NCBI RefSeq assembly: GCF_001423945.1
Contig: NZ_LMPU01000008.1
Coordinates: 248,001 to 312,000, forward strand
Direction: 5' to 3'
DNA length: 64,000 nt
Origin: Pedobacter sp. Leaf194
Lineage (GTDB): Bacteria > Bacteroidota > Bacteroidia > Sphingobacteriales > Sphingobacteriaceae
Shown: positions 9,278 through 18,600 of the stretch, piece by piece
Layout: each line of letters opens with the position of its first letter
Position numbering within the stretch: position 1 is the stretch's first letter
Notes under the pieces: generated by a model
What the model saw: the letters and a program-made list of their open reading frames with translations, nothing else
Told to the model about the DNA's origin: nothing
The model's database searches: none
Made by a program: the position numbers and the translations under genes

Positions 9278-9853
9278 TTAGTTTAGTTCTTCCTTAATAC
9301 TTCCACAGGTGGGCATTTCATTACCAAGATATGGGTTTTGTATTTCTTTGGTCTCGCTAAGCCAGTTACCGCCTTTTCCATTATTGTACATCGGACAATT
9401 ATCATAATAAAGCTTCTGACCTGCGCTGCCACCCGCCTTAACCAGATCGTAAATTTCCTGGCTTAAGGTTTCGAAGTGTTCCAGCTGGTGTTTGATGTTC
9501 CCTGCATTGGCTCCGATATGCTCAGCATGTTCTTTTACATCATCGGCGATATCGGTAAAGACTTTAGATTGTTCTGCACTTAGCGAAGCTTTGTCAACTA
9601 CTGAGATGGCCTCAACCAGGCTTTTACCCGCCTGCACAGCAGTCTTATCGTCGTCTTTGGTTAATGCATTTTTCAAGCTTAGATATTCTGTTACAATCCT
9701 TTTTGTAGGGCTGACTGCTTCGACTGTTTTTGTGGTCGATCCTGTTTGTCCGGTATCAATTGCTTTACCGGTATTGCCAGTATCTTTAATCCCACCATTA
9801 CAAGCGGAGAATAATAGCATGGCCAGTGCCATACCTAATATTGCTGTTTTCAT
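9278..9853 (-). CDS. DUF3347 domain lipoprotein
   Basis: I chose the ATG at 9853: it yields a lipoprotein signal (MKTAILGMALAMLLFSAC, lipobox Cys18). The longer frame back to 9898 would have to be read through a perfect hairpin at 9874-9896. The mature part holds the DUF3347 pattern: a helical region (EYLSLKNALTKDDDKTAVQAG) and a Cys/Met-containing end (NCPMYN, then GNEMPTCGSIKEEL). DUF3347 is also found as a C-terminal domain of CusB-type adaptors, so metal binding in the envelope is likely. The next upstream gene (9909-10394) is a paralogue. Confidence 0.85.
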   Translation of the reverse strand: MKTAILGMALAMLLFSACNGGIKDTGNTGKAIDTGQTGSTTKTVEAVSPTKRIVTEYLSLKNALTKDDDKTAVQAGKSLVEAISVVDKASLSAEQSKVFTDIADDVKEHAEHIGANAGNIKHQLEHFETLSQEIYDLVKAGGSAGQKLYYDNCPMYNNGKGGNWLSETKEIQNPYLGNEMPTCGSIKEELN

Positions 9854-9873
9854 ATTTTTTAGATAGTAAGAAA

Positions 9874-9896
9874 GCCCCAAGCGAATAGCTTGGGGC
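9874..9896 (-). terminator. Intergenic hairpin between the two DUF3347 genes
   Basis: GCCCCAAGC (9874-9882) and GCTTGGGGC (9888-9896) form a perfect 9-bp stem with a 5-base loop. On the minus strand it is followed by TTTCTTAC. It could be a partial terminator, or a processing or stability element that sets different levels for genes before and after it. Confidence 0.55.
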
Positions 9897-9908
9897 AATA
9901 GACAATAG

Positions 9909-10394
9909 TTATTTTATAGTTTCAACCACATTTCCGCAGGTCAGCATGGCGCTGCCGTAATATGGATTCTTAACTGCTTTTTCGCTGCTTAGCCAATTAC
10001 TTTTTTTCATTGGGCAATACATTTGGTAAACAGGTTCAGCCGATAATTTTGATGCTTTGGCCAGGGCGATCATACTGGTTGAAAGACCTGCAAAATGCCC
10101 ACGCTCACTTTTAAGATCTTTGCTTTTGGCAAGTTTACCAGCATGTTCCAATAAGCCTTTCTTACTAGTTTCATCAATTACTTCCGCATCAGTGCTGTTT
10201 ACTGCTTTAACAAATTCCTGGGATTTTGAGGCTGCAAGTTTTGCATCGCCACTTACTAAGGCATCTTTAATATTATAATATAAAGGAAGAAGCGCAACAG
10301 CTTGCGTTTGATGATTAGCATGGTCAGTTTGTGCAAATCCATATTGCACAAAGGAAGTTGCAATAATAGCAACCATTAGAAATATCTTTTTCAT
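9909..10394 (-). CDS. DUF3347 domain protein (secreted)
   Basis: The 161-residue protein has a cleavable signal peptide (to about QYGFAQ). DUF3347 features follow: helical segment YYNIKDALVSGDAKLAASKS and a Cys/Met end (YQMYCPMKKSNWLS, GSAMLTCGNVVETIK). It is a paralogue of the next gene but lacks the lipobox, so one copy should be soluble in the periplasm and the other anchored to a membrane. Likely a periplasmic metal (copper) binding protein, by family and operon context. Confidence 0.85.
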   Translation of the reverse strand: MKKIFLMVAIIATSFVQYGFAQTDHANHQTQAVALLPLYYNIKDALVSGDAKLAASKSQEFVKAVNSTDAEVIDETSKKGLLEHAGKLAKSKDLKSERGHFAGLSTSMIALAKASKLSAEPVYQMYCPMKKSNWLSSEKAVKNPYYGSAMLTCGNVVETIK

Positions 10395-10466
10395 TTTGTT
10401 GATTTTAATAGAATAATTACTTAGCTGGAATGGTGAATACCATCAGAAAATGATCAAACTATTAAA

Positions 10467-10940
10467 TCAAATTTGGAAACTTTGTATGGCAATACGTACG
10501 TCAGGAATTGGCGGACGGCAATGCCGGACAAAATAGGTATTAGGAACATTTACTGGAAAAGTAACCGCCTGACCAATTCGATAAACTGTCGAAGGCAAAA
10601 GAAAAAATGAAGAGGATAACAGACTATAATTAAACCCAGGTTGGGTCAGCTTATCGGCTTTTGTTATTTTGTCTACTTGTTCTTTGCAACAGTTATCTTT
10701 TTGACTTTTGGAGGCATGATGATCACCAGGGTTTTGATCATGACTATGTTTTGCATGATCATGATGTTTGCCGTTCTTGTGAATGTGCTTTACGGAACTA
10801 ATAAATTTTTGGTCTTCGTGGTGCTTTGTATTAAAGCCCATATCCATCCCAACCGCACAGGCAAAGCCAACTAAGGTATTCAACAAGAATACAAAAGTTA
10901 AAAAGGCTGCTTTAAACTGTATGGATGAATTGATTTTCAT
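10467..10940 (-). CDS. Small His-rich secreted protein heading the copper operon
   Basis: The 157-residue protein has a hydrophobic signal or anchor (FLTFVFLLNTLVGFACAVGM). A His-rich stretch follows (residues about 38-80, with HHDHAKHSHD and HHASKSQKDNCCKEQ), then a conserved-looking tail RPPIPDVRIAIQSFQI. I know similar tails from unnamed Bacteroidota proteins next to metal efflux genes but cannot name a family. The His/Cys content points to metal binding outside the cytoplasm. It is the first gene of the leftward copper operon. Confidence 0.75.
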   Translation of the reverse strand: MKINSSIQFKAAFLTFVFLLNTLVGFACAVGMDMGFNTKHHEDQKFISSVKHIHKNGKHHDHAKHSHDQNPGDHHASKSQKDNCCKEQVDKITKADKLTQPGFNYSLLSSSFFLLPSTVYRIGQAVTFPVNVPNTYFVRHCRPPIPDVRIAIQSFQI

Positions 10941-10975
10941 TTATATGAAATAAAATTTTAATCTCTTACTAACTA

Positions 10976-10983
10976 CAAAGATA
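10976..10983 (-). promoter_or_regulatory. Probable -7 box of the copper operon
   Basis: On the minus strand the bases read TATCTTTG, matching the Bacteroidota -7 consensus TAnnTTTG, about 36 bases before the first ATG (10940). No good -33 TTG is seen at the usual spacing. Confidence 0.4.
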
Positions 10984-11130
10984 GCTAATACTTCTATTGT
11001 TGAACTTACAAAATTCTCAAAAAAACTTATATAATTTACTTACAAAGTTGCAGCAATTAATATGAACTGATTATAGATAAATAATCTGCATCATATAGAC
11101 TTAATAGGATAAAAACACGTTTATACTCTA

Positions 11131-11457
11131 ATGAAGTTGATGGCCTACTTTCTTGTGGTGTATTTAATGTTTTTTTCCTCCATTTGAGGAGTGGCTAATT
11201 CTATGTCTTTTACAATAAAAGCAAGCTGCTGTGGAAAATTAGATTGTAAGCAAGGGGAGAACCAAAACCAGAAAAAGGGCTGTGTCATTGGTCTTTGTAA
11301 TCGAATGCTTCCTTGCAACCAATGCGGTTTTATTAAAGCCCCGCAAACTTTCATTTCACAGCGATTTGCGATAATGGCAAATAAAATGATCTATCAAACC
11401 ACTATGGGTACGACTTCTGACTATCCTGAAAACGGCTGGCACCCGCCTAAATTTTAA
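11131..11457 (+). pseudogene. Small Cys-rich secreted protein gene with in-frame TGA in its signal peptide
   Basis: From ATG 11131 the frame reads MKLMAYFLVVYLMFFSSI, then TGA (11185-11187), then GVANSMSFTIKASCCGKL and on to GWHPPKF at 11457. The first part is a good signal-peptide core and GVANS fits a cleavage region, so the TGA interrupts what looks like one 108-codon gene. The mature part has seven Cys in pairs (CCGKLDC, CVIGLC, CNQC). Its last residues resemble the WQPP ending of the small protein at 20059-20373. Translation could restart at the ATG at 11209, giving a cytoplasmic product. TGG (Trp) to TGA is the simplest lesion. Confidence 0.55.
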
Positions 11458-11522
11458 TAATTCGTCTATTGACTGGTATAACCGATATACCTTAATTATT
11501 ATTAAAATTTAAAAAAACAATC

Positions 11523-11718
11523 ATGAAAAAGTTTCTTTTCATCACCATGGTGATGCTATTATCTATATTTTCTATTTCTTACGCCAACACTCCTTGCTGT
11601 AACAATAAGATGAACCATTGTACCGAAATGTGCTAAAACTTGCACTAAGCCCAACTGCATGGATTATTGCAGTAAGCAATGTAAGACAAATGGCCAATGT
11701 AGTAAGACCTGCAAATAA
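11523..11718 (+). pseudogene. Second small Cys-rich secreted protein gene, frameshifted
   Basis: ATG 11523 opens a signal peptide (MKKFLFITMVMLLSIFSI, then SYA) and NTPCCNNKMNHCT. This frame stops at 11634-11636. Shifting by one base near 11625 continues with KCAKTCTKPNCMDYC and five more Cys-containing positions, to a TAA at 11716-11718. The joined product would be about 65 residues with roughly ten Cys, like a secreted metallothionein-type protein. A single-base change is the simplest explanation; programmed frameshifting cannot be excluded from sequence alone. A strong terminator follows directly. Confidence 0.55.
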
Positions 11719-11725
11719 TAAAAAA

Positions 11726-11746
11726 GCCGGGCTAACCCGGCTTTTT
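11726..11746. terminator. Bidirectional intrinsic terminator
   Basis: GCCGGG-CTAA-CCCGGC is a perfect GC-rich hairpin with A5 before and T5 after it. It can terminate the small Cys-rich genes coming from the left and the Zn/Cd operon coming from the right, whose last gene ends at 11760. Confidence 0.9.
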
Positions 11747-11759
11747 ATACATTATATAT

Positions 11760-13766
11760 TTACAATTTCATCTTTTGAATCCTTACGGCATTGAGTATCG
11801 CCAAAAGGGCAACCCCAACATCGGCAATAACCGCTTCCCAAAGGTTCGCAATCCCACCTGCTCCAAGGATCAAGACGATAACTTTTACGACCATAGCAAT
11901 GGTTATATTTTGCCAAACGATCTGGCTCGTGATTTTACCAATTTTAATGGCCGTCGTAATTTTTGAAGGTTGATCATTTTGAATAACAATGTCCGCAGTT
12001 TCAATCGTGGCATCACTTCCAAGTCCACCCATTGCAATCCCTGCATCAGCCAAAGCAACTACAGGTGCATCATTAACCCCATCACCAACAAAAGCGATCC
12101 TGTTACCTGCATCTTTGAAACCCTGTACTTTTTCAACTTTTCCTTCGGGCAATAAATCCCCGAATGCCTGGTCAATGCCAAGGGCCTTAGCCACTTTATC
12201 TACAACAGCCTGTTTATCTCCGGATAACATTACCGTCTGGATCTTAAGATCGTGCATCTGCTGGATGGCTTGTTTAGCGTCTTCTTTTATTTCATCGGCA
12301 ATGGTAATGTACCCTGCATATTTGTCATTCACGGCAATCACGACGATCGTATCAACAAGTGCATCTACGTCTGAGGGATAAGCAATGTTGAATTTTTTAA
12401 GCAGCTTTGCATTCCCCGCAAAAATTACTTTTCCTTCTATAGTTCCTTTTAAACCATGTCCTGATATTTCCTCAACATTTTCAGCTTTCAAACCTGCGGC
12501 TTTATCACCGGCATATTCTACAACGGCCTTTGCAATAGGGTGAGTAGAATTGGCTTCAATCGCAGAGGCTAGTCTGATCAGTTCATTTTGATCAAAGTCC
12601 TGGGTAATGACTTCCTGAACTTTAAATACTCCTTTAGTCAGGGTTCCGGTCTTGTCCATAATCACAGTATTGATTTTGGTCATCACATCCAAAAAGTTGG
12701 AACCCTTAAATAGTATCCCATTTCGTGATGCAAGGCCAATGCCACCAAAGTATCCCAGGGGTATAGAAACTACAAGTGCACAAGGGCAACTGATTACCAG
12801 AAAGACTAGCGCGCGATAAAACCATTGGTGAAAGTCGTAAGTCTCTACAAAAAGACAAGGGGCAAAGCAGACAATAAGCGCCAATGCAAAAACAATGGGC
12901 GTATAGATCTTTGCAAACCGGCTGATGAATAACTGCGTCTGCGATTTCCTAGCTGTTGCATCCTGTACCATCTCAAGGATCTTACTCAGCTTGCTGTCTT
13001 TGAATAAGGATTTGACCTGTACCTGGGATACTTTATCCAGGTTGATCATTCCGGCAAGCACCTGTTCACCTTTTCTCTTGGTGTCGGGTTTACTTTCTCC
13101 GGTCAGGGCTGCAGTATTAAAGGTTGCCGAGTCAGAATCAAGAATACCATCAAGGGCTACCTTTTCTCCTGATTTTACCTGAATCAGCTCATCCAAAACG
13201 ATTTTCTTAGGGTCAATAACTTCAGGATTTCCGTTTCTAAGCACGGTAACCTGATCAGGTCTAATGTCCAGCAAAGCCTTAATACTTTTTTTAGCTTTAT
13301 TGACAGCTGCATCCTGGAACCATTCTCCTATCGAGTAAAAAACCATTACGGCCACCCCTTCGCTGTATGAACCAATACTAAAAGCTCCGATTGTAGCCAC
13401 ACTCATTAGAAAGAATTCATTAAAGAAATCAAAGTGTTTCGCTTTTCTAAAAGCCATGCCCAGCACATTATACCCTGCCAGTAAAAAGGCAATGGCATAA
13501 ATAATCAGGTTCAGGGGAAAGGCTGGCTGGAACTTAAACCCAAATTCCAGGGTTAGCATTACCAGTAGAATAAGCAAGGCCGTGAGTAGTGGCCAGTGGC
13601 TAAGAATGGTTTCTTCTTCCTCGACTTTGCTCAAATCCAGCACTTCTTCATCGTCTTCTTGCTCATCATCACTCAATGGATGTACTTCCTTACTGCTTTT
13701 TAACAGGGGATCCATATTTTCTTCTGTTTCTACAACTTTATTTTCCAGGTTATTATTATTTTCCAT
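11760..13766 (-). CDS. Zn/Cd-type P1B ATPase
   Basis: The 668-residue pump lacks an N-terminal HMA domain. Instead it has an acidic, Asn-rich cytosolic lead of about 55 residues. The metal site CPC (327-329) sits in ISCPCALVVSIP, the form usual for Zn2+/Cd2+/Pb2+ exporters rather than copper pumps. TGES is at 222-225, phosphorylation Asp371 in MDKTGTLTKG, and the hinge is VGDGVNDAPV. It should remove divalent metal from the cytosol into the periplasm. It is the last gene of a leftward operon with a CzcA-type RND system and a Fur-like regulator, and is followed by a strong terminator. Confidence 0.9.
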   Translation of the reverse strand: MENNNNLENKVVETEENMDPLLKSSKEVHPLSDDEQEDDEEVLDLSKVEEEETILSHWPLLTALLILLVMLTLEFGFKFQPAFPLNLIIYAIAFLLAGYNVLGMAFRKAKHFDFFNEFFLMSVATIGAFSIGSYSEGVAVMVFYSIGEWFQDAAVNKAKKSIKALLDIRPDQVTVLRNGNPEVIDPKKIVLDELIQVKSGEKVALDGILDSDSATFNTAALTGESKPDTKRKGEQVLAGMINLDKVSQVQVKSLFKDSKLSKILEMVQDATARKSQTQLFISRFAKIYTPIVFALALIVCFAPCLFVETYDFHQWFYRALVFLVISCPCALVVSIPLGYFGGIGLASRNGILFKGSNFLDVMTKINTVIMDKTGTLTKGVFKVQEVITQDFDQNELIRLASAIEANSTHPIAKAVVEYAGDKAAGLKAENVEEISGHGLKGTIEGKVIFAGNAKLLKKFNIAYPSDVDALVDTIVVIAVNDKYAGYITIADEIKEDAKQAIQQMHDLKIQTVMLSGDKQAVVDKVAKALGIDQAFGDLLPEGKVEKVQGFKDAGNRIAFVGDGVNDAPVVALADAGIAMGGLGSDATIETADIVIQNDQPSKITTAIKIGKITSQIVWQNITIAMVVKVIVLILGAGGIANLWEAVIADVGVALLAILNAVRIQKMKL

Positions 13767-13770
13767 TTTG

Positions 13771-13947
13771 TTAGCCTTCTAATTCAGTAAACCATTCCTC
13801 AGCCTCTGCAATTCCTTTTTGCAACGCTTCATTTGAATCCATTCCATTATTTTTATATCCAGAAGCAAGGGCTAATGCCTTTTCCCTGACCTGTGGAGTT
13901 AATTCTTTCAACCGGTAATCATCGCCATTTATATTTTCCATCGTCAT
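13771..13947 (-). CDS. Small protein of unknown function between Fur-like regulator and ATPase
   Basis: A 58-residue protein from the ATG at 13947 (a second ATG at 13941 and a TTG at 13954-13956 are also possible). It is acidic and helical (ELTPQVREKALALASGYKN, KGIAEAEEWFTELEG). The pattern of REKALALAS plus an acidic amphipathic end recalls small DUF2188-like proteins but the match is weak. The gene ends 4 bases before the P-type ATPase start, so the two are probably co-translated. The role is unknown. Confidence 0.65.
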   Translation of the reverse strand: MTMENINGDDYRLKELTPQVREKALALASGYKNNGMDSNEALQKGIAEAEEWFTELEG

Positions 13948-13965
13948 TTCTATCAAATTTACAGA

Positions 13966-14403
13966 TCAATGAGCTGCAATTGTATTGCATTGATTTTTAC
14001 ATTCGCTGCAAATGCCTTTAACTACCAGGCTCATCTGCTGCCCCTGGTAACCTTCCGGCAATTTGACTTCCGGGATCTGGGTTTGAGGTAAACAGTAAGT
14101 CTCCTGGCAATTGGTGCAATAAAAATGTATGTGTAAATCATGGTGCCCATCAACGGTACAAGAGGGTTGACAAATCGCAAATTTCGCGGTACCACTTCCG
14201 TCTTCAATCCGGTGAACCAGTCCATGATCTTCAAATGTCTTTATGCTCCGGTATAAAGTAACCCGGTCTGTTCTATCCAGCGATACCTCCACATCAGTAA
14301 GACTAACTGCACTAGATTGTTTCAGCAAAAAGTCCAGCACCACTAAACGCATGGCAGTCGGATTGATCTTCTTTTCTAATAGAATATGCTCTAAGTCTTT
14401 CAT
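13966..14403 (-). CDS. Fur-family metal-responsive regulator
   Basis: The 145-residue protein has a winged-helix N-terminal half (NPTAMRLVVLDFLLK, then DRVTLYRSIKTFEDHGLVHR as the recognition region). A metal-binding C-terminal half follows, with HHDLHIHFYCTNCQ and ICSECKNQC. The two CxxC pairs give the structural zinc site typical of Fur, Zur and PerR, and the His-rich stretch supplies regulatory ligands. It lies inside the efflux operon, 2 bases after the czcB-like gene. It may control the operon in response to Zn2+ or a similar ion; which ion is not decidable here. Confidence 0.9.
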   Translation of the reverse strand: MKDLEHILLEKKINPTAMRLVVLDFLLKQSSAVSLTDVEVSLDRTDRVTLYRSIKTFEDHGLVHRIEDGSGTAKFAICQPSCTVDGHHDLHIHFYCTNCQETYCLPQTQIPEVKLPEGYQGQQMSLVVKGICSECKNQCNTIAAH

Positions 14404-14405
14404 CG

Positions 14406-15611
14406 CTATTCTTCCTCGGCGCCACCGGCTGATTTTGATTCCAGGTAAAAGGCGCCCTTTAAGGCAATCTTAGCATTTTCAGGCAAAGGATCTAACGGTT
14501 TGATTTCTATATAACCCAGTTCACTCACACCTGTGGTAACTTCCAATTTTTTGAAGGTTACATTTTTCTCTTTGCCGTTTTCTCCCGCTTCTTCGGTTAC
14601 AATAAAAATGTATTGTTTGCCCTGGGAACGAACAACCGCGTCGACTGGAACAGCAGAAGTTAACTGACTACCTGTACTGATCAGCGCAGTGACGTACATG
14701 CCGGGTATCAAATTCTGATGTTCGCTGTTATTGATTACCGCGTGAACAACTACGCCTTTACTTTCATTCTCAAAGGACTTATTGATTCCGTTTATGGTGC
14801 CTGTAATCAATTTATTGTTTTGATTGGTCAATTGAAAAACCACTTTTTGCCCGACTTTTACCTGCATCAGGTCTTTTTCAAAAACGGTAAGGTCGCAATG
14901 AATCTTTGAATTGTCTACCACTTCCATGATAGATGTGCCTGGTTCAACAAAAGCACCTGTATTGGCGATAACATGTCCTACCGTCCCGCTGATTGGAGAA
15001 ACAACAGGAAATTGAGAAACAATATTTCCATCGGAAACTTTCCCAGGACTTATGCCAAGTTGCCTCAGCTGGCTCTGGTAAGAAGTGAGACGGGAGCGTT
15101 CTGCATTGTAAGTAGCCTGGGAAGATTGAAAAGATTTTCCGGTACCGGCACCTGCTGCTTTTAACTGGGTCTGCCTTTCATATTCAGCCTGGATATAGGT
15201 AAAGTTATTTTTTGCAGCGAGGTAATCCTGCTGAATTTTAATCAGCTCCTGGTTTGCAATGGTAGCCAGAGTTTGCCCGCGTTTTACCTGTTGCCCTTCT
15301 AAAACATAAATGTGGTTAATGATTCCTCCTGAAAGAATGCTTACATCAGCCTTATTTTGTGGTGGTACGGCAAGCTGGCCATTGGCTTTTACAATGGCAT
15401 CTAAGTTTTTCTTTTCGACCAGACCAATTTCTATTCCAACAGCATCCATTTGCTTTTGGTTGAGAGAAAGCCCTTCGGGCTTTTCTTCTGTTTCTGCAGA
15501 TGCTTCTTTGGTATCAACTTCTTTTTTCTCTGAGGATCCCGAGCAAGATAAAAGCATGGCTACGCAGGAAATTACGACAATTGATCTATATATTTTTAAA
15601 TGTAAGTTCAT
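14406..15611 (-). CDS. czcB: Efflux RND periplasmic adaptor (CzcB/CusB family)
   Basis: The 401-residue protein is a probable lipoprotein (VAMLLSCSGSS, lipobox Cys23). It has the membrane-fusion layout: barrel-sandwich half-motif with INHIYVLEGQQVKRGQTLAT, a helical hairpin (about 115-190), the second half-motif SPISGTVGHVIANTGAFVEP, then beta-barrel segments with LIPGMYVTALIS. It bridges the inner-membrane pump and the outer-membrane channel. It lies 2 bases downstream of the czcA gene. No C-terminal DUF3347 is fused here; that domain occurs as separate proteins in the copper operon. Confidence 0.92.
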   Translation of the reverse strand: MNLHLKIYRSIVVISCVAMLLSCSGSSEKKEVDTKEASAETEEKPEGLSLNQKQMDAVGIEIGLVEKKNLDAIVKANGQLAVPPQNKADVSILSGGIINHIYVLEGQQVKRGQTLATIANQELIKIQQDYLAAKNNFTYIQAEYERQTQLKAAGAGTGKSFQSSQATYNAERSRLTSYQSQLRQLGISPGKVSDGNIVSQFPVVSPISGTVGHVIANTGAFVEPGTSIMEVVDNSKIHCDLTVFEKDLMQVKVGQKVVFQLTNQNNKLITGTINGINKSFENESKGVVVHAVINNSEHQNLIPGMYVTALISTGSQLTSAVPVDAVVRSQGKQYIFIVTEEAGENGKEKNVTFKKLEVTTGVSELGYIEIKPLDPLPENAKIALKGAFYLESKSAGGAEEE

Positions 15612-15613
15612 GG

Positions 15614-18600
15614 TTATTCTCCTTTAATAAATTGGATTTGAATGGCGGACTGGTTTAACTGGCTTAAGGCTTCTATGTAAGAAAGTCTGGTTTGGACTGC
15701 TGAGGAAACGTTTTGTATATATTCTATATAGCCAATCTCCCCAAGATCAAAGGATACCTGGGAAATCCTTAGTTGCTCGTCCGCTTGTTTAAGTCCCTGG
15801 TCCTGATAATAATTTACGGCCTGCAGGTATTGCTGGTAGTGCTGAACCTCCTGGCTATATTCCATCATTAATCTGGACTTTGTATTGAGCAGGTCAGTTT
15901 GTGCGATCTCTGAGGACAGCTGCTCAGACTTTACCCTTGCCCGATTTGCCCGATTAAAAATAGGCAGGGCAACACCAACCTGGATCCCGGCAATTCTGGT
16001 TCCAGGGAAGTAGTTCCTTGAAATGTCTGCAGGATTAAATCCGGAAATAAGGAGCTGCTGGCTGTATCCTAATGTAAAATCCGGCATTCCTTTGGATTTC
16101 TCTACTGCGATCCTTGCCTTGGCAACTTCTGCGCTCTGCAAGCCAGCACTAACCTGTGCATTCTTACTGAGGGCTAAGCTGTCTAAAGAAACGGGAAACA
16201 CAAGTGGTTTGTCCTGGACAAAGACTAATGGAGCAGAAGTATTGAGCAACTGCTTTAAAATAGATTCATTGTTTGCTAAGTTTGCCAAAACTCCACGTTT
16301 TAAGGCCTGAACCTGTTGAAATTGGCTTCTTGCACTGATCAGTTCCAGGTTAGACGTCTCGCCGGTTTTAACCCGGACTTCCGCCTTGTTTACAAATCCC
16401 TTGTAAAGGCTGTCCTGAAAATTTAAAACTCGAAGGCTTTCCTGATTCAACAGATAAGCATACCAGGCCTCCCGAACTTCCCTGATAACTTCCGCTCTGG
16501 TAATGTTGCTGGTGCTACTGGCGAGAAGGGTTTGCTGACTGAGCAGCTTACGCTGGTTTTTGTATAGTCCTGGCCAGGCAATATTTTGAGTAATACCAAT
16601 GGAATTATCCATGTTGCCTCCGCTGGTTGGATCCTGGGTAACCAGGATCTCGGTTTTAGAAAGGTCAGTTCCCGATCTTTGAAGGGCACGTGCCTGTTCC
16701 ACCGATAGCCCGGCTGAGCGTAGTCGCAAATTATTTTTTACCGCCATAGAAATGGCACTGTCCAGAGTTAAAGGCAAACTGCTCTGCGCCTGTGCTTGAT
16801 TTTGTTGTAAAAACATCAGACCACACACTACAAAAAGGATTACAACTGCCTTGGGTAACTTTGCTTTTGATAACTCTTTTCGGTTAAAGAGCAAATAAAG
16901 GCAGGGCAGGACAAAAAGTGTTAAAAAGGTCGCTGTAATGAGTCCCCCAATTACAACAGTTGCAAGTGGGCGCTGTACCTCTGCCCCTGCGCTGGTTGAT
17001 AAGGCCATGGGCAGAAATCCTAAAGATGCAACTGAGGCGGTCATTAGCACGGGACGAAGCCTAGTCTTGGTACCCTCTAATACCCTTTGGTAAATATCAT
17101 CAACCCCTTCTTCTTTCAATTGGTTAAAATAGCCGATTAAAACGATCCCGTTTAACACAGCAACACCAAACAGGGCAATAAAGCCAACACCTGCTGAAAT
17201 ACTAAATGGAAGCCCGGTGATAATAAGGGCAGCAATTCCACCCATGGAGGCCAGCGGTACCGCCGTAAAAATTAATAGGCTTTCCTTTACAGAACGGAAA
17301 GTAACATATAAAAGAACCAGGATAAATAACAGGGCTGCAGGAACGGCAATAGCCAGTCGGCCTTTAGCAGCCTGCAGGTTTTGAAACTGCCCGCCGTAGG
17401 TAATATAGTAACCACTGGGAAGCTTAATCTCGGAATTCAGTTTTGATTGTATTTCCTTGACCGTAGTTTCTACATCTCGTCCCACCACGTTGAATCCAAC
17501 ATAGATCCTTCGTTTTCCATCCTCACGGGAAACCTGTGCAGGGGCATCTTTGAACCCTATATCAGCAATTTGACTTAAGGGCACTTTATTTCCTGAAGGA
17601 AGTGGTATCAGAAGGTTTTCTACGCCTGAAATGTTTTCCCTTAGGTTTCGGTCTAACCTAACTACCAAATCAAACCGTTTCTCTCCTTCAAACACAACCC
17701 CTGTAACACTTCCGGCAAAAGCGGTTTTCAAGATCATATTCAGATCACTTATATTCAGTCCATATTGGGCCATCTTATCCCTGTTATAAGCCACCTGAAT
17801 TTGTGGAAGTCCGGAAACTTTTTCAATATAGGGCGTTGAAACTCCGGCAACAGGAGAAATCATCTTAGCGATCTTTTCGGCCTGGATAGCAAGTACATCA
17901 AGATCTTCTCCGTAAATTTTAATCGCTACGTCTTGACGGATCCCGGTCATCAGCTCATTAAAGCGCATCTGCATAGGCTGGGAGATTTCTACATTTATCC
18001 CTGGAATTTCACTTAATGCCTCTTCCATCTTTTCCATCATCTCTGATCTATTCTCTGCACTTTTCCATTCTCCTTTAGGTTTCATGGCCAGCATCATATC
18101 CCCCCTTTCCATTGGCATGGGATCAGTTGGAATCTCTGAACTCCCGATCCGCGTAACGGCCTGCTTGATTTCAGGAAATTTATCTTTTAGTAATTTTTCC
18201 GCTTTCCCAAAGGTCTTTACGACCTCTGATAGCGAAGTACCCTGCATCATTGAAATTTCGACAGTTAGATCTCCTTCTTCCAAGGTAGGAATAAACTCTC
18301 CGCCCATCCCTGAAAACAGCCATATAGAAACAGCAAAAAGAATAAAAACTGCAGTAACAACCATAACTTTTACTTTTAAAACTGCAACCAATGTCCGCTG
18401 GTATACCCTTTGCAAAAATTCAATAATCCGGTCTGAAATGTTGCGTTTGTAAGAAGTTTTCTTGCTTAAAAACAAGGCACTTGCCATAGGCACATAAGTC
18501 AAAGAAAGAATAAAGGCACCAAGGATTGCAAAAGCTACGGTTTGGGCCATTGGCCTAAACATTTTTCCTTCTATACCTATAAGAGATAATAAAGGCAGGT

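Noticed and set aside
11145..11354. Minus-strand frame of 69 codons opposite the small Cys-rich gene
   Set aside because: The plus strand has a signal peptide and paired Cys pattern; the minus-strand product has no recognisable feature.
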